From: DAOUTW01 sp964523575
GTDB taxonomy: Bacteria; Zixibacteria; MSB-5A5; GN15; JAAZOE01
Direction: 5' to 3'
Assembly: GCA_964523575.1 (NCBI GenBank)
Contig: CAZGAV010000012.1
Span: 1 to 64,000, forward strand
Length of the DNA: 64,000 nucleotides
Below the pieces are notes generated by a model. It ran no database searches. It saw only the letters and a program-made list of their open reading frames with translations, and had not been told where the DNA came from. The position numbers were made by a program, and so were the translations under genes. Shown here piece after piece: positions 57,983 through 64,000 of the stretch. The number at the start of each line of letters is the position of its first letter. Position 1 is the stretch's first letter.

Positions 57983-59470
57983 ATGAAGATTTTATGTTCG
58001 ATTGCGAGCTTTTTCGACATACCCGGCGACGCCTTAGTACTGTTCTGCGCTCAGGGTGAACGGCCGGCCGGGGACATCGTTGAGAAACTCGATATTCTCA
58101 CCGATGGAGCCATAACGGAAATGTATGAATCGGGTGAGTTCGACGGCGCGGCTGAAAAGGAAATCCTTCTCCGACGCGTGCCTGAAACCGCCGCCGGAAA
58201 AATCATTTTATCCGGAATTGGCAAGGCTAGTAAAACCGACTATGACAGCTATCGCCGGGCCGCCGGTCGAATTGGCAAGCTGGCTCAAATGCATAAGATC
58301 AAATCGATCACGTTTTTCCATGACGGCCCTGAAACCAATCCCACCGCCTCGGCCATCGTGGAGGGTTTCGTTCTGGGGAGTTATCGTTTTCTGAGATATG
58401 TAACCGATCCGGAACGCGCCGAGGGTGAGGTAGATTCGTTAACGGTCGCGGTTCCGACTCGAAGTAAGCAAAAACAGGCTGAATCCGGGGTCGCCCGGGG
58501 CGAAATCATCAGTGACGCCGTAACTCAGTGCCGTGATCTGATGGTGACGCCGGGCAATGATCTCTATCCCGAAAGCTTCGCCAAACACGCTCAAAAACTG
58601 GCCAAAAGCTATGGTTTTGACTGCAAGGTGCTGGGACCTTCGGAAATTAAAAAAGAAAAAATGGGAGCCCTTTACGCCGTCGCCCGGGGGTCGGATAATA
58701 CTCCCCGCTTCGTTATCCTGCAATACAAAGGCAAACCGGGCGGACGGCCGGTGGTCCTGGTGGGCAAGGGTATCACTTTCGATTCCGGCGGCATTTCCCT
58801 CAAACCCGGTCTCAAAATGGATGAAATGAAGGGCGATATGACCGGCGCAGCGGTGGTTCTTATGACGCTGGTGACAGCCGCCAGATTGAAGGCCGGGATT
58901 AATCTGGTAGGACTGATGCCTCTGGCCGAGAATATGCCATCCGGCGGGGCGACCCGTCCGGGAGACATTGTGACCTCGCGTAAGGGCCATACCATTGAGA
59001 TTATCAATACTGATGCCGAGGGGCGCCTGATTCTGGCCGATGCCCTCGATTATGCCAATACCTTCGAACCCCAGGCGGTGATTGACATCGCCACCCTGAC
59101 CGGAGCCTCGCTGTATATCCTCGGTTATGCTGGAGCGCCTTTCGTCGGCACCAACACCAATCTCAATGACAATATCCGGGCGGCGGCGGCCCGGACCGGC
59201 GAAAAAGTGTGGGAATTGCCTCTCTGGGATGAATTCTCGGACCTGATGAAATCGCCCGTAGCCGATATCAAAAATTCCGGCGGCAAACCGGCCGGGACCC
59301 TGTCGGCCTCTTCGTTTCTGAAGAAATTTACCGGTGACTGGCCTTGGGCCCATATTGATATTGCCTATTGTGACCTGGAACCCAGCGGCAAGCCCTATAT
59401 CCCCAAAGGGCCGACCGGTTTCGGCGTCCGCCTTCTGGTGGATTTGATTACTCAGTGGAAAAAGATATAA
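57983..59470 (+). CDS. pepA: Leucyl aminopeptidase (M17)
   Basis: A 495-residue cytosolic dimetal aminopeptidase. The N-terminal domain (about 1-165) is macro-like. The catalytic domain has VGKGITFDSGGISLKP (metal-binding Lys and Asp), DMTGAAVVL, and the signature NTDAEGRLILADAL (about 337-350). DIATLTGAS and SFLKKFTG follow toward the C-terminus. It removes N-terminal residues from peptides; some family members also bind DNA. It has its own promoter and a strong terminator. Confidence 0.95.
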   Translation: MKILCSIASFFDIPGDALVLFCAQGERPAGDIVEKLDILTDGAITEMYESGEFDGAAEKEILLRRVPETAAGKIILSGIGKASKTDYDSYRRAAGRIGKLAQMHKIKSITFFHDGPETNPTASAIVEGFVLGSYRFLRYVTDPERAEGEVDSLTVAVPTRSKQKQAESGVARGEIISDAVTQCRDLMVTPGNDLYPESFAKHAQKLAKSYGFDCKVLGPSEIKKEKMGALYAVARGSDNTPRFVILQYKGKPGGRPVVLVGKGITFDSGGISLKPGLKMDEMKGDMTGAAVVLMTLVTAARLKAGINLVGLMPLAENMPSGGATRPGDIVTSRKGHTIEIINTDAEGRLILADALDYANTFEPQAVIDIATLTGASLYILGYAGAPFVGTNTNLNDNIRAAAARTGEKVWELPLWDEFSDLMKSPVADIKNSGGKPAGTLSASSFLKKFTGDWPWAHIDIAYCDLEPSGKPYIPKGPTGFGVRLLVDLITQWKKI

Positions 59471-59491
59471 GACCGCTCGAAATAGATAAAG

Positions 59492-59519
59492 AAAAGCCCG
59501 CTTTTTAAGCGGGCTTTTT
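59492..59519. terminator. Bidirectional terminator between pepA and the TolB-like gene
   Basis: A perfect 12-bp stem, AAAAGCCCGCTT and AAGCGGGCTTTT, with a TTT loop and a T5 run on the plus side. Confidence 0.93.
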
Positions 59520-59538
59520 AATTTCTATACATCGCTAC

Positions 59539-60585
59539 TCATTTCGACCAGGCGGGATTGCTGTGTTTACCCGGCCCGGAAATAGGCGTGAGATTCTCAC
59601 CGTTGATATCGATGACGTAGATATTCCCGTCCATAGTGGCGAAGGTGAACCATTTGGAATCGGGCGACCAGCTGACCGGATCGGGGAAGACCTGCTGGGT
59701 AAGAGTTGGGGCAAAGACGAGTCGTTTCTGGCTCAGGTCAGCGCTGACGATATAGATACCGGCATTGCGCATATCATTATTGACATAAGCCAGCCATTTG
59801 CCGTCCGGCGACCAGGAAGGGGCGCTGGCGTCCTCAAGTCCCTTGGTCGGCTGGCGCAACTCAGCCTCCGGCATCATGATATTCGCCATGTCCATGATTT
59901 TCACGCCATGGTTGGTCATGGTGTACTTGTCCGGATCGGCGCTGTAGGTAATGACGAAAGCCACCTTTTTGCCATCCCGGGTGAAGGAGGGCATTAGCAT
60001 CGAGGTTTTCATCGTCTGCCAGTCCTTCCTCAGGTAATCGGCATGGCCGTCGTTGATACTGACCCTGGCCAGTTGCTGAGAAGGAGCGATATAGTCAACC
60101 TGGTTGGCGTAAATATCGTTCTGGTAATAAATCATGGTATCGTTCTTGGACCATTCCGGATAGTAACCGCCGAGACCGAAAGTGACCCGCCGCCACCAGT
60201 TGGTATTGGTCGCCGCCGAATCGACGAAGGCCAGAAAAATATCATGGAGCAAATGCATACCGCCTTCATCCGAGGGCAGTTTATTGGCGTCTTTGCCTTC
60301 GCGGGAAAAGGAGATGATCTTATTATCGGGTGAGAAGGAAACTCGGCCCCGGGCATTGGTAATATCACAGACTTTCCGACGGTTTTTTCCGTCGGTATCC
60401 ATAATCGAAATGCCGCCTTCGTCGATGAAGGCGATTCGCCCGCCCGGCCGCGCTCCAACTTGAATCTGGCCGGGGTTCTTATTTACGTCTGGAACCTGGG
60501 TTCCCTGATCGGCCCGGGCCGGCGATGAGATAAAAAGCAACGCACCCAAAACGGCGATCGGCAAAATCAATAATCGAAGTTTCAT
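59539..60585 (-). CDS. Exported TolB-like beta-propeller protein
   Basis: A 348-residue protein with a signal peptide (residues 1-25, PARADQ). PD40/WD40-like propeller repeats follow: GGRIAFIDEGGISIMDTDGKN, VSFSPDNKIISFSREG, YYPEWSKNDTMIYY, PSFTRDGKKVAFV, PSWSPDGKWLAYV and VSWSPDSKWFTFA. This is the fold of TolB and related periplasmic proteins. No tol or pal genes lie beside it, so the specific role is unknown. It is transcribed leftward, downstream of the barrel gene at 60665-61537. Confidence 0.82.
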   Translation of the reverse strand: MKLRLLILPIAVLGALLFISSPARADQGTQVPDVNKNPGQIQVGARPGGRIAFIDEGGISIMDTDGKNRRKVCDITNARGRVSFSPDNKIISFSREGKDANKLPSDEGGMHLLHDIFLAFVDSAATNTNWWRRVTFGLGGYYPEWSKNDTMIYYQNDIYANQVDYIAPSQQLARVSINDGHADYLRKDWQTMKTSMLMPSFTRDGKKVAFVITYSADPDKYTMTNHGVKIMDMANIMMPEAELRQPTKGLEDASAPSWSPDGKWLAYVNNDMRNAGIYIVSADLSQKRLVFAPTLTQQVFPDPVSWSPDSKWFTFATMDGNIYVIDINGENLTPISGPGKHSNPAWSK

Positions 60586-60664
60586 AGGCTGCGGTAACCG
60601 TCCTTCCTGTCTAAGAGTCTATAAGCATCTGCAATATACTGCCGACACCGCGCCCGATCAAGTC

Positions 60665-61537
60665 TTACCAGCTGAAATATCGCTTCAAGCCGATCTGGAA
60701 GCGCGGACCCGACATATCGAGTTCGACCTTGGCCCCGCTGTTGTTGACGGTGGCCACGACCTCCTGATTACTTGAATTATACCACTTTATGTTGGTAAAG
60801 TTCAAATAGAGGTAACGGGCTTCGCCTTCGATTACCAGACCGGCCAGACTGACAGGGATCTCCGCCGCGAGATTGGCCGTGAAACCGGGCGCCGAACCGC
60901 TCAAGTTGCCGCCGATAGTCTCCGGCGTACTGGTGCTTAAGTTGTATCCGGCAAAACCTTCCCAGAGTTCCCAGTTAGCAAAATAATAACCGGCGCCGCC
61001 GCCGACTTTGAGGGCGATTTGACTGAGGACACCATCTTTATCGGGTGGCGACGTCAGATAATAATCGACGCTCCCGGAAAAACCGTAAATTTGCACCTGA
61101 GAATTAAGCTCGAAGCTGTAATGATCCAGGGGGTCGTCGAGGTTGACCAGCGACAGGTTGAAATCACCGGTCTGGCTCGATCCCTGTTTCAACCAATAGC
61201 TCATGCCGAATTCCACCGATGTTTTGGGGGTGGCCATCATGCCGAAACCGCCGAACAGCTCATAGGAATAGTTAAGCTTTTTGATTTCGCCGGTGCCGGT
61301 GGTGCTCAGGCTGGAAACCAGCGGCGATACCCGGACCGACATTTTGTTGTAATCGTTGTCTTGGAGCAGCCGGCCCATAGAGCCGTTAAAAACCAGATAG
61401 CCAACTTTTTTGTTGTGCTTTTTCTCGACCTTTTTCAAAAACTTGGCGACCAGCTCATCTTCGGTTTGAGCGAAAGCCGGGGTGATGAGAAGTATTGATA
61501 TACCCACCACCAGGATAAAAGTAAGAATGGAGCGCAT
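60665..61537 (-). CDS. Probable outer-membrane beta-barrel protein
   Basis: A 290-residue protein with a signal peptide (residues 1-23, AFAQ). Alternating amphipathic strands run to the end, and the C-terminus is aromatic (GLKRYFSW), as needed for outer-membrane insertion. Visible strands include SVEFGMSYWLKQGSS, ALKVGGGAGYYFANWE and IEGEARYLYLNFTNIKWY. GGAGG lies four bases before the ATG. The pore or enzyme function is not evident. It is probably in one leftward unit with the TolB-like gene after it. Confidence 0.75.
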   Translation of the reverse strand: MRSILTFILVVGISILLITPAFAQTEDELVAKFLKKVEKKHNKKVGYLVFNGSMGRLLQDNDYNKMSVRVSPLVSSLSTTGTGEIKKLNYSYELFGGFGMMATPKTSVEFGMSYWLKQGSSQTGDFNLSLVNLDDPLDHYSFELNSQVQIYGFSGSVDYYLTSPPDKDGVLSQIALKVGGGAGYYFANWELWEGFAGYNLSTSTPETIGGNLSGSAPGFTANLAAEIPVSLAGLVIEGEARYLYLNFTNIKWYNSSNQEVVATVNNSGAKVELDMSGPRFQIGLKRYFSW

Positions 61538-61741
61538 AGGTCCTCCTAAAAAATATTGGGCTTTTAGACTTGTATCGGATGGCCTAAGCTCAAGCTTAAG
61601 TGAGACTTGAAAATAAATCTACCCGAAGGCAAATATGTTCAATTGGGATTAATCGGCGCCCTGTGGTCAGGCAATCAGCACTAATCGTAATCCATTGAAT
61701 GACAACAAAATAATCGGTCTATCGAAAGTTATAATATAACG

Positions 61742-61771
61742 AAAGGCCGCCGGGGAATTTCCCGACGGCCT
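61742..61771 (-). terminator. Terminator of nifJ
   Basis: On the minus strand GGCCGTCGGG pairs with CCCGGCGGCC (one G-U) around a short loop, then TTTCG. It lies about 30 bases after the nifJ stop. Confidence 0.7.
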
Positions 61772-61798
61772 CGAAAATAATCAACCGGATTCAGCCGG

Positions 61799-64000
61799 TT
61801 ATTTCTTCTCGGCGTCTTTGCCATCCAGACTGAAGCCGAGTTTGGCCAATTGCTCGTAAACGTGGAAACGGAGGCTGGCGTCCTGCTGGGCCAATTTCCC
61901 CAACATTTCGGCCCGCTCGGGATCGATGCTCCGGAGCGAACGCCACCGGTTTTCCTTCATGGAGTAATCGGCGTAGGGGATCGAAGGCGGCTTGGAATCC
62001 AGTGAAAGAGGATTCTTACCTTCTTCGATCAGGGCCGGATTGAACCGGATCAACGGCCAGTGTCCGCATTTGACAGCCCGGTCCTGAGCGTCCAGACCGA
62101 AGGCCATATCGATTCCGTGAGCGATACAATGGCTATAGGCGATAATCAGTGACGGGCCGTTATAGGCTTCGGCCTCCATGAAGGCTTTGACCGTCTGATT
62201 CTGGCTGGCTCCGACCGCTATCCGGGCGACATAGACATTGCCGTAGGCCATAGCCATCATGGCCAGGTCTTTTTTGGGCAATGGCTTGCCGGCCGCGGCG
62301 AATTTGGCCGTGGCGCCCCGCGGCGTCGATTTTGACATTTGACCGCCGGTGTTGGAATAGACCTCGGTATCGAGAACCAGGAGATTGACATTCTTACCGG
62401 AGGCCAGGACATGGTCAAGACCGCCGTAACCGATATCATAGGCCCAGCCATCGCCGCCAACACCCCAGACTGATTTTTTGACCAGATAATCGGCGATGTC
62501 CAGAAGGCGTTTGGCGTTCGGCTCCTTGTTGCCGGCCAGCTTGGCTTTAAGTTTCTCCACTCGGGCTCGCTGTCTCTCGATGCCGTCCTGAGTCGATTGA
62601 TCGGCGTTAGCGATTTCATCATACATGTCGCCGGCCACTTTTTGAAGCAGTTCGAGAGCCGCCACCGTCAGCTTATCGACGGTCAGACGCATCCCGAAAG
62701 CGAACTCGGCGCAATCTTCAAAGAGCGAATTGGACCAGGCCGGACCTCGGCCGTCCGCCCGTTTGGCGTAAGGCGTCGTCGGCAGGTTACCGCCGTAGAT
62801 GGAGGAGCATCCGGTGGCGTTGCCGATCAATGCCCGGTCGCCGAACAACTGGCTCAGAAGTTTGACATAGGGAGTCTCGCCGCAGCCGGCGCAGGCGCCG
62901 GAGAACTCAAACAGCGGCCGGACGAACTGACTGCCCTTGACCGTCCCGATATTGTACAACGAGGGATCGGTTTCCGGCAGGCCGAGGAAGAACTTGAAAT
63001 TTTCAGCTTCGGTTTTGCGCAGAGGAGCCTGACGTTCCATGCTGAGGGCCTTGGCGCCCGATTTTTCTTTCTGGTTTTCCCAGGCGGGGCAGACCTGATA
63101 ACAGATAGTGCATCCGGTGCAGTCCTCGGGAGCCACCTGTAAAGTATATTTCAAACCTTTGTATTTCGGTCCGGTGGCGTCAACGGCCTTGAACGTCTCA
63201 GGCGCGCCGGCGAGGTGCTCGGGATCATAAGCTTTCTGAAGGATCGACGCGTGCGGACAAACCAGAACGCATTGGCCGCATTGAATACAGATGTCCGGAT
63301 TCCAGACCGGGATATCAACCGCAATATTCCGTTTCTCATACTGCGTCGTCGCCGACATGTAAGTGCCGTCAACAGGGAAGACAGAAACCGGCAGATCGTC
63401 GCCTTTGCCGGCGATAATCGGGCCGGTCACTTTCTTGACGAATTCCGGAGCGTCTTCGGGAACCGGCGGACGCATGGCGATTTTGCTGGTCACCTTCTGC
63501 GGATAATCGACTTTGGAAATAGCGTCGGTGGCGGCATCGACGGCGGCGTAGTTCATGTTGACGACTTTCTCACCCTTGCTGCCGTAAGTCTTTTTGATCG
63601 CCTTTTTGATTTCGCGGATGGAATCCTCAGGCGACAGGATATTGGAAATCATGAAAAAGGCCGTCTGCATGATCATGTTGATGCGGGCGCCCAGTCCCAG
63701 CTTTTCGGCCAGAGTGATGGCGTCGAGGACATAGAACTTCAGTTTCTTATCGATAATCTGTTTTTGCACCTCGGCGGGCATCATGTCCCAGACTTCATCC
63801 TTGCCATAGGGGCTGTTCAGCAGGAAGGTGCCTCCGGGGATGATGTTGGACAACATGTCGTATTTTTCCAGGAAGCTGAAATTATGACAGGCGATGAGGT
63901 TGGCCTTGGTGATCAGATAAGGACTGCGGATCGGCTTCTTGCTGAAACGCACGTGCGAAATGGTCACCGCTCCGGCTTTCTTGGAGTCATAAACGAAATA
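61799..64000 (-). CDS. nifJ: Pyruvate:ferredoxin (flavodoxin) oxidoreductase, C-terminal part
   Basis: 733 residues are visible and the frame runs open through the right edge (it begins inside YFVYDSKKAGAVTISH), so about 450 N-terminal residues are missing. Seen in order: the gamma domain, a ferredoxin domain with CIQCGQCVLVCP and CTGCTICYQVCP, and the TPP-binding domain with FSGACAGCGETPYVK, GNATGCSSIYGGNLP and a C-terminal GGDGWAYDIGYGGLDH. The enzyme oxidises pyruvate and CoA to acetyl-CoA and CO2 with reduction of ferredoxin. An in-frame ATG at 63967 is internal and not the start. It supports a ferredoxin-based fermentative metabolism. Confidence 0.95.
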   Translation of the reverse strand, partial: YFVYDSKKAGAVTISHVRFSKKPIRSPYLITKANLIACHNFSFLEKYDMLSNIIPGGTFLLNSPYGKDEVWDMMPAEVQKQIIDKKLKFYVLDAITLAEKLGLGARINMIMQTAFFMISNILSPEDSIREIKKAIKKTYGSKGEKVVNMNYAAVDAATDAISKVDYPQKVTSKIAMRPPVPEDAPEFVKKVTGPIIAGKGDDLPVSVFPVDGTYMSATTQYEKRNIAVDIPVWNPDICIQCGQCVLVCPHASILQKAYDPEHLAGAPETFKAVDATGPKYKGLKYTLQVAPEDCTGCTICYQVCPAWENQKEKSGAKALSMERQAPLRKTEAENFKFFLGLPETDPSLYNIGTVKGSQFVRPLFEFSGACAGCGETPYVKLLSQLFGDRALIGNATGCSSIYGGNLPTTPYAKRADGRGPAWSNSLFEDCAEFAFGMRLTVDKLTVAALELLQKVAGDMYDEIANADQSTQDGIERQRARVEKLKAKLAGNKEPNAKRLLDIADYLVKKSVWGVGGDGWAYDIGYGGLDHVLASGKNVNLLVLDTEVYSNTGGQMSKSTPRGATAKFAAAGKPLPKKDLAMMAMAYGNVYVARIAVGASQNQTVKAFMEAEAYNGPSLIIAYSHCIAHGIDMAFGLDAQDRAVKCGHWPLIRFNPALIEEGKNPLSLDSKPPSIPYADYSMKENRWRSLRSIDPERAEMLGKLAQQDASLRFHVYEQLAKLGFSLDGKDAEKK

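Noticed and set aside
1..64000. CRISPR arrays, transposases, tRNA or rRNA genes
   Set aside because: I looked for regularly spaced repeats, transposase motifs and tRNA-like T-arm sequences and found none I could support.

Overview
The window (about 64 kb, moderately GC-rich) reads as chromosomal DNA of an uncultured, anaerobic-type diderm bacterium. The best guess is candidate phylum Zixibacteria or a relative in the FCB group. The grounds are inference: four secreted proteins end in dockerin-like double repeats of the style GDAVYLINYIFxxGPPP. There are outer-membrane and TonB functions, a LexA-type operator of the form reported for Fibrobacter (TGCNC-N4-GTGCA), and a fermentative, ferredoxin-based set of enzymes (NfnAB, acetate kinase, pyruvate:ferredoxin oxidoreductase). 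Promoters are often close to consensus (TTGACA, 16-18 bp spacer, TATTAT, TATTTT or TATAAT).

Layout. 1-1036: an AT-rich edge with a partial reading frame, a 10-N assembly gap and non-coding DNA with palindromes. 1037-5651 (minus): nfnB, nfnA, ackA and hbd, for redox balancing and acyl-CoA/acetate metabolism. 6048-9351: Hsp20, a TSUP permease, a TPR protein and a cyclophilin lipoprotein. 9509-13647: dxr, rseP, two tandem signal peptidases and a small Cys-rich protein. 13816-16125 (minus): a large secreted FG-GAP/dockerin protein. 16357-21069: a cytochrome c maturation operon ccmABCDEF, including a 36-residue ccmD and a CcmE with CXXXY in place of the haem-binding His. 21200-26285: a lipoprotein, then a cobalamin riboswitch controlling a BtuB-like receptor and a beta-propeller protein that could be a BtuG analogue. 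26793-29087: a fused 2-oxoacid dehydrogenase E1. 29202-39248: a large TonB-energising cluster (TonB-C-like protein, TPR protein, membrane protein, exbB, three exbD, two tonB, two related small membrane proteins). 39451-45065: an SOS-type promoter, a zinc-ribbon miniprotein and a Ski2-like helicase with a C-terminal winged helix, then a Lon homologue whose ATPase motifs are degenerate but whose Ser-Lys protease site is intact. 45165-50735: two cohesin-like proteins (one also with a dockerin) and an M1 aminopeptidase with a dockerin. 50908-59470: miaB, a degenerate GAF/receiver hybrid kinase, an HDOD protein with an orphan H-box-like helix, aroC and pepA. 59539-64000 (minus): a TolB-like propeller protein, an outer-membrane barrel and the C-terminal part of nifJ.

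How the genes fit together. Central metabolism is ferredoxin-centred: PFOR makes reduced ferredoxin, NfnAB exchanges electrons between NADH, NADPH and ferredoxin, and AckA yields ATP. The envelope genes form a second theme: TonB energisation, B12 uptake, protein export (two LepB, RseP), haem export to periplasmic cytochromes and a secreted cohesin/dockerin set. The less ordinary parts are the SOS-type zinc-ribbon/helicase operon, the pseudo-ATPase Lon, the expanded ExbBD-TonB cluster with its accessory small proteins, and the B12-switched BtuB-propeller pair. No CRISPR array, transposase, rRNA or tRNA gene was recognised.
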